Shown: piece after piece, positions 46,381 through 55,964 of the stretch
Position numbering within the stretch: position 1 is the first letter of the stretch
How the letters are laid out: the number at the start of each line of letters is the position of its first letter
DNA from: Brachynemurus nebulosus
Lineage: Eukaryota > Arthropoda > Insecta > Neuroptera > Myrmeleontidae
Direction of reading: 5' to 3'
Length of the DNA: 64,000 nt
NCBI GenBank assembly: GCA_035578155.1
Contig: JAPWDM010000047.1
Span: forward strand, 1,674,001-1,738,000
Made by a program: the position numbers and the translations under genes
The notes under the pieces: generated by a model
Database searches by the model: none
Told to the model about the DNA's origin: nothing
The model's input: the letters and a program-made list of their open reading frames with translations, nothing else

Positions 46381-46592
46381 ATAGTAAGTGTAATCATAAT
46401 CTTAGGAAGATCTTAAGAATATTTACAGCGTAGTAAGCGGATGAATATTTAAAAATTTTTTTTAAACAGAAATAGGCAGGTTTATTACGTACGTAATAAA
46501 CGTATTTCGACGCGTTAAATCAAAATTTAAAGTCTCTTTAGCTTCATCAGGCCAAAAAATTTGGTTCGTAACACAAACATGGATATCAATTA
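46381..46592 (+). repeat. 212-bp direct repeat (upstream copy) flanking the USP fragment
   Basis: Matches 47200-47411 over the same 212 bases with about 10 percent differences. Includes ATAGTAAGTGTAATCATAAT and a TTTAAAGTCTCTTTAGCTTC segment. Too short and lacking TG...CA ends for a standard LTR. Confidence 0.85.
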
Positions 46593-46610
46593 TACTAAAG
46601 CATATTATAA

Positions 46611-47033
46611 ATGCATATATTACACAAACGCATATTATTAATGCTAATGACGTTAGTGATTAAGTTTTACCTAGTTTTAGTTGGTTTTATAGGTGATATG
46701 ATCCTTTTCGAAATTTTTAACCAAAGTGAAGCAAATTTTGAATTTAAGCTATCAGAATTGCCAAAAACTTTGAGCAACCCGCTAAATGAGCAAGAAGAGT
46801 TGTTGCTCATTGGGGCAGTTGCATATCATGGTATGGGCGGTAGAAAACTGCAATGTGAAAATGAGAAATCATATGGAGCTTCTGGTCATTACACCGCTTT
46901 TGCATATCGAAGAGGCAACACTGGGTGGAAGGAATTTGACAATAATGCCATCCATTCACTATATAGGTCTGAAAAATCCAAGATCGTGCCTAGATTATTA
47001 TTATATGTTAAAAATAGAAGAATAACTGTGTAA
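46611..47033 (+). pseudogene. Ubiquitin-specific protease (C19) C-terminal fragment, captured
   Basis: The 140-aa ORF starts with about 50 unrelated hydrophobic residues, then reads as the end of a USP catalytic domain: LLIGAVAYHG, a GHYTAFAYRRG segment with the active-site His, WKEFDNN with the Asp/Asn position, and a YRSEKSKIVPRLLLYVK ending. The Cys box that starts a USP domain is absent, so it cannot be an active protease by itself. An AATAAA follows at 47093. The fragment lies between 212-bp direct repeats at the exact centre of a palindromic element, which points to transposon capture. No intron is visible. Confidence 0.75.
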
Positions 47034-47199
47034 CTTATAAGCTCTACCATTAAAATTTTTCTAAATTTATATGTATTTTTTTAAATAATTGAAATAAACC
47101 TCTTCCAATTCTCAATGAATTTAAAATTCATATATTTTACATCGCATTATAAAATACGCAAGAAATAAATACTAATGCATTGTTTAAAAAATTGTTATA

Positions 47200-47411
47200 A
47201 TAGTAAGTGTAATCATAATCTTAGGAAGATCATAAGAACATTTACAGCATAATAAGCGGATGAATATTTGAAAACTTCTTTTTAACAGAAATAAGCAGGT
47301 TTATTATGTACGTGATAAACGGATTTCGATGCGTTCAATCAAAATTTAAAGTCTCTTTAGCTTCATCTGGCTAAAAAATTTGGTTTGTAACACAAACATG
47401 GATATTAATTA
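47200..47411 (+). repeat. 212-bp direct repeat (downstream copy)
   Basis: Partner of 46381-46592. The 420 bases between it and the right arm (47412-47832) show no coding frame. Confidence 0.85.
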
Positions 47412-47832
47412 CTTTAGAATGAATTCTACAGACTCAAGTTACGTTTCAAAGATATAGTTAATCCGCCATCTTGTGTTGCCTACCAAATTGAATTTAAAAT
47501 GACGGCAAATAAATAATTGTATTCTACTTGTAACACCCTTTTATTTGATATCAATATTAAGAGAGTTGCAAAAGAGGTAATTCGTCATTTGCCGTAATGG
47601 CCACCATGTTTGAATCCACCATAATACCGAAAGCACTACTTTGTACTGCCATTAAAATCAAAGGTTCGTGCAAAATTTCAGCATAACCAGATATGGGTAA
47701 GTATTCGAGAATCAATTTTCAGATTTAGGCCGGATAGTTTTACTAAAAGCTTATAATAATACTTTACGGGAGTGGATTATAGCATACAAGGGAATGGAAT
47801 TCGCAATGCCAAATCAACTGTTAGAAGAGCAA

Positions 47833-49331
47833 TTAATTAGTAAAAAAATATCCCGCAAATTTCATTTAGATAAGTGCAACAGACCCGGAAATATTGTGGT
47901 GACTACACCGGCTTCAGATTTAAGTCAGCAGCACCATTGTTTCTCAGCAACGACTGTGGCAAAAAAATAAATTCGTTGGCAAAAAAATAGCAAAAAAATT
48001 AGTGAAAAAATATCCCGTAAATCTCATTTGAAGAAGTGCAGCAGGTTGACAAGTGCAGCTGACATCAGAGTTAAGTCAGCCCCGCCATTGTATCTCGGTA
48101 ACGGCTGCGGCCAAAAAATCAGTTCGTTGGTAAACAAATAGCAAAAAAATATCCCGTAAATTTCATTTGAATAAGTTCAGCAGGTCCGGAGATATAGGGG
48201 TGGCGGGGCTGACTTCAGACTTAAGTAAGCTCCGCTATTGTATCTCGGTAACGACTGTGGCAAAAAATTAATTCTTAGGTAAAAAAATAGCAAGAAAACA
48301 TCAAAAAAAGTATCCCGTAAATTTCATTTGAATAAGTACAGCAGGTCCGCAGATATAGGCGTGGCGGGGCTGGTTTCAGATTTAAGTTAGCTCCGCCATT
48401 GTATCTCGGTAACGGCTGTGGCAAAAAAATTAATTTTTTGGTAAAAAAACAGCAAAAAAATAGCAAAAAAATATCCCGTAAATTTCATTTGAATAAGTGC
48501 AGCAGGTCCGGAGATATAGGGGTGGCGGGACTGATCTCAGACATAAGTAAGCTCCGCCATTGTATCTCGGCAACGACTGTGGCAAAAAAATTAATTCGTA
48601 GGTAAAAAAATAGCAAAAAAATAGCAAAAAAATATCCCGTAAATTTTATTTGAATAAGTACAGCAGGTCCGGAGATATAGGGGTGGCGGGGCTGACTTCA
48701 GATATAAGTCAGCCCCACCATTATATCTCGGTAACGACTGCGGTAAAAAAATTAATTTTTTGGTAAAAAAATAGCAAAAAAATAGCAAAAAAATATTCCG
48801 TAAATTTAATTTGATTAAGTACAGCAGGTCCGGAGATATAGGGATGGCGGGGCTGACTTCAGACTTAAGTCAGCTCCACCATTGTATCTCGGTAACGGGT
48901 GTGGCAAAAAAGTCAATTCAGTGGTAAAAAATTAGCAAAAAATTAGCAAAAAAATATCCCGTAAATTTCATTTGAATAAGTGCAGCAGGTCCGGAGATAT
49001 AGGGGTGGCGGGGCTGACTTCAGATATAAGTCAGCCCCACCATTGTATCTCGGTAACGGCTGTGGCAAAAAAATCAATTAGGTGGTAAAAAATAGCAAAA
49101 AAATAGCAAAAAAATATCCCGTAAATTTCATTTGAATAGGTGCAGCAGGTCCGGAGATATAGGGGTGGCGGGGCTGACTTCAGATTTAAGTCAGCCCCGC
49201 CATTGTATCTCGGTAACGGCTGTAGCAAAAAAATCAATTCATTGGTAAAAAATTAGCAAAAAAATAGCAAAAAAATATAGCCTAATTGGGATCTCGGGGT
49301 TATGACTTGGCGGGGCTAGCTTCATAGACAC
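47833..49331 (-). repeat. Hairpin satellite, inverted array (right arm)
   Basis: Reverse-complement units of the left array, ending at the inverted terminus TAGCTTCATAGACAC. The right arm has fewer units (about 8-9), so copy number differs between arms. Confidence 0.9.
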
Positions 49332-49699
49332 AAATAAGTACACGTTACATACAGTTAAACAGATGTTTGTGGGATTTTTTAACAAATCTCTGTCTATTGT
49401 AATAAGGGTAATAAGTAAACTGAAGTACAGATGGAAAACTGAATAGAATCTTATATGTATGCAATACACTTTTAAGTGAGTGAGTGAGTGAGTGTGTCGA
49501 GTGTGTGATACACATAATTATATTCTTTCAACTCACAAGTTGAAAGAGTCGATTCAGTTCTTTTTGACTGATTCAATTCAGTTAGTCACTTGAGTGATTC
49601 AACTCAGTGAATTGAATCACTCACTCACTAGCCATCACTAGAAGTAAATGAGAGGGCAGCGAATACACTCATTGACGATCAATTGACAAGATTAGATAC

Positions 49700-50002
49700 T
49701 AAAGTCCCTATAATAAATAGAATCGTGACATGTAATCCATTTTCTGTCCAAAACAGAGTGGGAAGCTACAAAATTAATTATCACATGTTTGAGTAAACAT
49801 TTTTGAGTATATAATTATTGTTATAAGTTATAAATTAATAAATAATTAAAATTTTTAATTTAATTATTATTTCTAGGTTTAAATGATTTTTGTTAATATT
49901 TAATTTATTTCAAATGTATTTTACAGAAACTTTGGACAGAAAATGCCGGAACCAATCAGCGTTCAGCACACATGTCACGACTCTATTTATTATAGGGACT
50001 CT
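49700..50002. mobile_element. 303-bp MITE with 9-bp target duplication
   Basis: AGTCCCTATAATAAATAGA at the left end and its inverse at the right, followed by further inverted sequence (GTCGTGACATG). ATTAGATAC flanks both ends (49691-49699, 50003-50011). Nine-base duplication suggests a MULE- or P-like family; no coding content. Confidence 0.82.
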
Positions 50003-50021
50003 ATTAGATACCAAAGCGGTA

Positions 50022-50405
50022 CAATACTTATTCTCAAATGGAAATGCGAGCTTCTATATCTGTTAGCTTTTGAATAGAATCTTCTGGAATCTTTTTCAAT
50101 GTTCAACTCAGTTATAAAGTGGGTTTTTCGATCGTTTTTAAAATAAACTTAACAATTTTTATTTTGCGTCGCATCACTTACATTGTATATTATATAATTC
50201 GCTGACGTCACTATATAAAATCGGAGTCAGTACCATTGGATATTCGCTGTATAAAGTAATTTAAACTATAAGAGTTTATTTCATACATACGTAATTTCTA
50301 TGTATTTCCTTATTATTAAATATCACCTACCGACATTGGTGATTCTTAAATGGAAACACTCAATTCCCCAGTCCCGACGTGTTTCCATTTGAGAATAAGT
50401 ACTGT
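50022..50405. repeat. Inverted-repeat pair, probable small element
   Basis: TACTTATTCTCAAATGGAAA at about 50027 recurs inverted at about 50386-50405, as part of slightly longer inverted ends. The interior (50050-50380) is unassigned. From 50406 to 50660 no gene or repeat is supported. Confidence 0.6.
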
Positions 50406-50786
50406 ATTTACATTCTATTTTATCCGGTTTGTCTTACTATATTCGCTATATTCACATCAGTATTTTAAGAATATTAACGCCACGAGTAGTAAAAAAAAAG
50501 AAAACCTAATTACTGCCATTTTCCTCACCAATTTTATCAGTTCTTCCCATATAAGTACGATGTCCATCTTATAATAGTCCATTGTTATTTTAACTCACAG
50601 ACCAATGAACACTATTATATTATACTACTCGACAAAGCGTAAAGCCAGTTTCTAGGCATTTTTAGTCGAATTTTCTCCGAAAAATTAGACTTATACAGCC
50701 TATACGATAAGAGCGGCGAGAGGCGAGAGTAGGGGCGCTATCCGTTTTCGGACCCGTAGAACACGATTATGGAGAAAAAAAAGATG

Positions 50787-50858
<72 letters not shown>

Positions 50859-52245
50859 CCGCCACCTTTTAATTTGTGTAGGGCCCCCCTATGGAAGCTA
50901 AGAGATGAAATTTGGCAAATGGGGCTCATTTTCGAGGCACCTCATACTATCAAAGTGTGGTCAAATTTTGGGCAAATTTTTTTTCCGACCCGACCTTTAA
51001 GGGGGTGGTGGGGGGCAACAAAACAATAAAACTTTTCCGAATCGGTTGGAAATAATGTTTCGGTCAATTTTCTATAACATATCCAAAATTCAACTTCCTA
51101 GGATGATTTTGAGGGAGTAGAGGGGGGAAAAACGATTTTCGCTGGATCTAACACGCCCCCAGCCCTCCAGAATTAACGTAGAGAGTTGAAATTTGGTATG
51201 TTGATAGAATTCGTACCTAGGTTGTGCTTTTTGGAGGTTTTAATATTTTACCCCCACCCCCCTCATTTTAAAGCTACAATTTCATGCTTTTTCGACGTTT
51301 TCGAAGTTTGTACCACTCGCACAGGTCACCCAAATAAACCTAGAGGGCTGAAATTTTGTATTCGGATTGAGTTAGTATCAGGGGGGTGCCTTTTGGGGGT
51401 CTCGACTTTTAACCCTTACCCCCACCATTTTTATACCAAAAAGAACATGATTTTTCTTGTTTTTTGACAGTTTCGTTCGGGTCAAAATCTCCCCAAATAA
51501 ACCTAGAGGGCTGAAATTTTGTGTACAGGTTAAGTTAGTAGCCAGCCACTGCTTTTTGGAGGTTTCAACTTTTAACCCTTACCCCCACGATTTTTACGCC
51601 AGTATTTCCTTGATTTTTTTGCTTTTTTTCTAACACGTCTAGAGACTCTCTAAGGAAACCTAGAGGGCTGAAATTTTGTACGTGTATTGAGTTAGTATCC
51701 AGCTAGTGCCTTTTAGGGATTCCACATTACTTTTCCCCCCACTTCTCCCATTTTTACATCGGAATTCAATTGTATTGTTAAATGTATTTTAAATGTTTAT
51801 TTTTATTCTATAATACAAGCAGGCGTAAAAATTAAGAAAAAAGAACTTACTTTTTTTTTTAACAAATCCAATACATAAATATTAATGCCCGGTTTTTCAG
51901 TGGCCGTTTAAACTTGAGTTTATGTAAACCACGTTTAGCTAAACTCAAGTTTAAACTAATCAGTTAAACCACCGATGTTTTACAGTGTCAATACTACCGT
52001 AGTTTATTTAAACGGAGTTTAAACTAAGTAACCATAGCAAATTACTACTTTTGGCTTTTTTTAATAGATGTCAAAACAGATTGTTTGAATTGTGATGATA
52101 ATCTTCTACTATGTGAAAATAATTTAAATGTATATATTTGAATATATTTTGAAAAATTACATTAGGGTGCTATAAATTTTTAAAGCGTGTCATAAAAAAA
52201 GGCATTGGGCTGTGCAATTTGTTTGCATTTATCAGTGTTTCTAAT

Positions 52246-52500
52246 TCAGTGCGTCACATTTCTAATTTCTAAAGCAGCAATCACTTTAGGAAACCGCGCA
52301 ATGTTATAAAAATTTCTTATAATTTGAGTCTTTTCCATGTCTGACACTGGAAATTTAAAAAATTTAATAAATTTAAGAGGAATATTGTGAGATGCTAGTT
52401 TCACTACTTTACTAGTAGTAGTTTTCGATACTCCTGCGAAATCTCCACATATTATAAGCATACCCCCACTTGCATAATATCTTAATGTCAACAAGAACAT
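52246..52500 (-). pseudogene. Harbinger (HARBI1-like) transposase fragment
   Basis: The 84-residue frame LRYYASGG, GDFAGVSKTTTSKVV, FKFP, and NIARFPKVIAALEI matches the N-terminal helix-turn-helix region and start of the DDE_Tnp_4 core of Harbinger transposases. The rest of the catalytic core (the later Asp and Glu) is missing, so the element is non-autonomous. Confidence 0.8.
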
Positions 52501-52570
52501 TATTTCAGGAGATAATGGGTTATTCTTAGAAATTATTACTGTTATAATAGTTTTCAGTTTAATGATTATT

Positions 52571-52574
<4 letters not shown>

Positions 52575-52612
<38 letters not shown>
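52575..52612 (+). repeat. Poly(A) run of about 38
   Basis: Homopolymer inside the Harbinger element, within the interval deleted for transposase. Confidence 0.9.
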
Positions 52613-52613
<1 letters not shown>

Positions 52614-53426
52614 ATTTTCTCCAGGACGAAAAAAGCAGTTTCTTTTTGTATTGGAAATCTTGAATAAAAATTAAAATTATCTAAATTAAATCTAAATAAT
52701 ACTCTTGGTCGCTCTCATCTTCAAAATCGGATTCAAAATACATTATTTTTATATTTTATTTAACCAAAAATTAAACACAATATTTGACGTTTCCTAGGTT
52801 TAAACTAAATGTGTAGTTTAAACCACGAATATTGGTCGTTTAAGTTAAACGTAGTTTAAACTGGCGGCCATATTTAAACTCACACTGTAAAACTGAAAAA
52901 TGAGATAAACTCGAGTTTAACTATAATCTTTGGTTTAAACCATCACTGAAAAACCGGGCATAAGTAATATAAAAATGTTATTAATATCACTGTTTATTTA
53001 TAAAGTGGGAATTTTGGATTTTTATTTATAAAATAGAAATTTTGGATTTTTTTGGAAAGAAAAAATATCTTCATAAAGGTCTTCCAGTTTACTATTTAAG
53101 GTCCTTTTTTATTAATATTTAAAACTAAAATATAAAGGCAATTGGCGGATAAACATGGGCAGGAATGCCCTCGTACGAATTGTGTTGGCTTTTTTCCTGC
53201 TACCTGCTGTTGGCACAAAATTGAAATTTGCTGACATACAGGCCTTAAATACTTTACACCTTTTTTTAAAGCCTCGATCAGCCGAACATTCATCATCAGT
53301 TTTGAAACCAACAAAATGGCAAATCGCTTGTAGACTTTCAGTCACATTTCGCTTGTAGACATTAAATACCGAAGATGAAGGGGAAAATTCGACTACCGTG
53401 ATGGGCCCCGCTGCTCACGGCGTTTT

Positions 53427-53782
53427 TTCCTAAAGCGGGTAACAGGGCGAGACGCGTGAAATTTAATGAAGTAATATAATGTCAGTTTTTCAGCAAAAAG
53501 GACTATAATTATTGGAGAACATAATTTGTATACGTACGTATTTTGAAAATAAAACCATTACCACTTTTTTTCTTTCAAAATTTTGCAGTTTCTTCTCAAA
53601 AAAGTAAAATTTTATTATCAAAAACATTAAGTTTTTTTTAAGTGATTGTAAAGTGTATTTGAGTAAAGAAATTTATGTTAACGAAAATTTAAATTATGTA
53701 ACAAAAATGACACCTTAATAAATTATTAATTACAAGTTAATTAAGTGATTATTAATTAATTCATAATATTTTTAATGGAATA
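53427..53782. other. AT-rich interval, no gene
   Basis: Only a short GC patch (AAAGCGGGTAACAGGGCGAG) next to the HINE terminus is notable. Confidence 0.5.
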
Positions 53783-54141
53783 CAGTGTTGGCATTTTTTT
53801 TTTTTTGACAAATTGTGTGATCAGGCTTGCAAAATTATAGTACTTCGTAATATTTCTTGAAAAATTATAGTACAGCCCAAAAATACAGTCGGTTGAACAA
53901 AAAATACCAAAAATTATTTCAAAATTTTTCACTGACGAGGCAACAACGGGCAACTGACTATTTTATAAAAAAATACAGTTCCAAGCGACCGAAAATATAC
54001 TTATTTTGGTACTTTTTGTGAAATTCTAATCACTAAAAATTATAGTACTTTTGCGTAACATAATCAAAACTCTATCTTACATAGTAAAATTCATAAAATT
54101 ATGTCAAATGTACTATAATTATGTGACGAATGCCAACCCTG
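53783..54141. mobile_element. 359-bp hAT-type MITE with 8-bp target duplication
   Basis: Ends CAGTGTTGGCAT and ATGCCAACCCTG; ATGGAATA flanks both sides (53775-53782, 54142-54149). CAG(T/G)G termini and an 8-bp duplication are diagnostic of the hAT superfamily. Sub-terminal AAAATTATAGTAC motifs recur in both halves. No coding capacity. Confidence 0.92.
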
Positions 54142-54149
54142 ATGGAATA

Positions 54150-54690
54150 TACAAATATTTACCCCTTTGTATAAATTCACCCCCCCCCTTCCTATCGTCG
54201 TTTGCGATGGATGTTTATTCAACCGTGCAATGGATCCAGAGCTACCAACTTAATAATAATACAGTGTTGTCATATTTTAATTTTTTTTATGGACGCATAA
54301 TTATTAACAATTAAACATTTTTTATTGACTATAACAATAATTATTTGTAAATAATAAACAAATATTTTACTTCACAAAAATACCACTTTTATTTTGAAAC
54401 TGTGACAATATTGTTTCGAACCGTTATGTCAGTTCATTTTCAAACAGAATAAAAATTACATTCGATACATGCCTTATATACTAATTTTATCTACCTATAC
54501 TTATGAAGGGGGCGTGGTATGTGATGTGGAAGTGGAAGAGGTGGGAGTAGTAGGAGAATACGAAAATCAAGAAAAACGGGATTACATTACATGTGACAAG
54601 AGGCAAACAAACACGTGACAAAAGATTGAACTTGAAATTGACAAAAAGACAATAATAGTGAATACAGTTTTAAACAGAAATTAAAATTTA
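54150..54690. other. Interval without a recognised gene
   Basis: Contains CCCCCCCC near 54180 and a GTG/GGAG-rich patch at 54510-54560. A CAGTGTTGTCATATTTT segment at 54261 resembles the terminus of the preceding hAT MITE and may be a solo end of a related copy. Confidence 0.45.
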
Positions 54691-54696
54691 AATAAG

Positions 54697-55020
54697 TTAT
54701 AATATTGAAAATAAAGTTGAACTGTAAATATCGGTGTAATCATTTAAAAGGTTATCGGATCTATGCTTATTTATTTCTATTGCTTCTAAGATTGTTAACT
54801 TCTGTCCGTTGCTTGCCTCGTGTAACACTGTAACTTCCCGTTCTGGTGTGTATCCGGTGTCTATTAAATGCCTCGCAAAAGCAGAGTCGGATTTCTTATT
54901 TCTATACGACCTGAAATGCTCTGCTCTCCGGCTTTCAAAGTTTCTGCCAGTTTGACTGATGTAAAAACCACTACGATGTTGGCAGTTTAATTTGTAGATT
55001 TGATTTGTAGAAAAATTCAT
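54697..55020 (-). pseudogene. Penelope-like element GIY-YIG endonuclease domain fragment
   Basis: The 107-residue frame contains IYKLNCQHRSGFYISQTGR (GIY-YIG motif with YIS for YIG), then FESRRAEH, FARHLIDTG, LTILEAIEI and a terminal LLND. This is the C-terminal endonuclease domain of Penelope-like retroelements. The RT domain that should precede it on the minus strand (above 55020) is missing. Confidence 0.82.
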
Positions 55021-55138
55021 AAAAAATATTTAACACAGTTAAAAAAATTAAACAAGTTATGTTTTAAACAAAATACCTTAAACGTCAACCGGGAACCAAA
55101 AAAATTAACAACTAATACAATAACTTCTAATCAAGCGT

Positions 55139-55430
55139 AATAAACTTAACTAATACGGAATTTAATGCAGCCAAAATAAACCTCTTAAATAAAGGACCTA
55201 AATATATACCTAATTTAAACCATAAAAATCTTAAAGAAACTTTAATAGTAGACTCGGAACTCGCGTTAAAAAATTCTGATGATAATTTATTCTGATGATT
55301 AGCTAAAGAATCAGTTAAAAATATATTAAAAGAAGACATAAAAATTAAAATAAATAACAAAAATACTATCAAATCTTTAAAAAATAAAATTAATGACAAC
55401 CATTTAATAACATTGATACAATAATGGTCT
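55139..55430 (+). pseudogene. Penelope-like element ORF N-terminal fragment, opposite strand
   Basis: The plus-strand frame with NLTNTEFNAAKINLLNKGPKY followed by an acidic/Lys-rich helical region resembles the region N-terminal to the RT of Penelope-like proteins. It has two adjacent in-frame stops (about 55294-55299). It diverges from the minus-strand GIY-YIG fragment 120 bases away, so the pieces cannot be one collinear gene. Confidence 0.55.
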
Positions 55431-55439
55431 GAAAGTTAA

Positions 55440-55964
55440 CTATCAAAAAATGGGGGTGAACTTACCCCACTTTACCTTAACTGTATAAATAATAACAATA
55501 ATGTGGGTTAACGTTCGTTTTTAAGACTACCTCTCTATAACAGACGCCACCCACATCATTGTTTGTATACTTTATTTATAATTTACACATTTTACACACG
55601 TTACGTTATACATATGCACATTTTAGGGAAATTTATGCAATTTTTCATTCCGCTGTCTCTCTTTACTTGGCAATCTAAATATTATCAGCACCCCCATATC
55701 GCACCTGAAAACATAAATACATAATATAAATTTATTATTAGTAAATAGAGAAACCGACATTTTGTAATTTCTGGCAAGCCGTTCATGATTTTATTTGCAA
55801 TTTCTTTAAATACTTTCTCTATAAATTACTTCTTGTCACTATCATTTGTAACAAAAATTTATTATTAGAGTCGAGATTCTTATGGGGAACAACAGGACTG
55901 TATTTGTTTTTGTAAGATATGAACTATACATGATATAACCATAACTCATTGTTAGTCATCATAG
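55440..55964. other. Interval without a recognised gene
   Basis: AT-rich; GGGTGAACTTACCCC at 55452-55466 is a short inverted repeat. No frame supported. Confidence 0.5.

Larger units (their letters stand above)
44411..49331. mobile_element. 4.9-kb MULE-like palindromic element carrying a USP gene fragment
   Basis: AAATAAGTA stands immediately outside both ends (44402-44410, 49332-49340), an exact 9-bp target duplication. Termini start GTGTCTATGAAGCTAGCCCC and continue as inverted repeats of about 1.5-1.96 kb built of hairpin satellite units. The centre (about 46371-47832) carries a deubiquitinase fragment between direct repeats. Nine-base duplications and capture of host gene pieces are hallmarks of Mutator-like (and some KDZ) elements; no transposase is present to decide. 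Confidence 0.85.
43426..49688. mobile_element. Outer palindromic element with CACT microsatellites, split by a MULE-like insertion
   Basis: TTGTCAATTGATCGTCAATG at 43426 recurs inverted, ending at 49688, followed inward in both arms by ATTCGCTGCCCTC, TTTACTTCTA and arrays of CACTCACTC/GAATTGAATCA. The left arm also has a 16-bp perfect hairpin (43471-43486 with 43509-43524). Without the inner element it would be about 1.33 kb. No TSD is evident. Confidence 0.75.
51886..52960. mobile_element. PIF/Harbinger element with TAA target duplication
   Basis: TIRs start TGCCCGGTTTTTCAGTG; TAA flanks both ends (51883-51885, 52961-52963). The empty site in the other HINE copies reads AAATATTAAGTAAT, confirming the insertion. 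Further inside, the ends are rich in a GTTTAAAC-type palindromic motif. A transposase remnant lies in the middle. Confidence 0.9.
50661..53426 (+). mobile_element. DINE-1/HINE-like element, copy D, interrupted by a Harbinger element
   Basis: Inverted with respect to copies A-C. The 5' end TTTAGTCGAATTTTCTCC is at 50661 and the 3' hairpin and CTCACGGCGTTTT terminus end near 53426. It contains the (TA)n (50793-50856) and the 155-165 bp AAATTTCAGCCCTCTAGG units as complements, and is split at 51886-52960. Confidence 0.78.

Noticed and set aside
46381..47411. The 212-bp direct repeats as LTRs of a small retroelement
   Set aside because: No TG...CA or AGT...ACT ends, no primer site or polypurine tract, no 4-6 bp duplication.
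44943..49237. Series of FFCYFFT...LPQPLPRYNGGA-like frames on both strands
   Set aside because: Repeated translation of the 150/161-bp satellite; no start context or codon bias.
55127..55399. 90-aa minus-strand frame
   Set aside because: Hydrophobic shadow of the plus-strand Penelope-like fragment.
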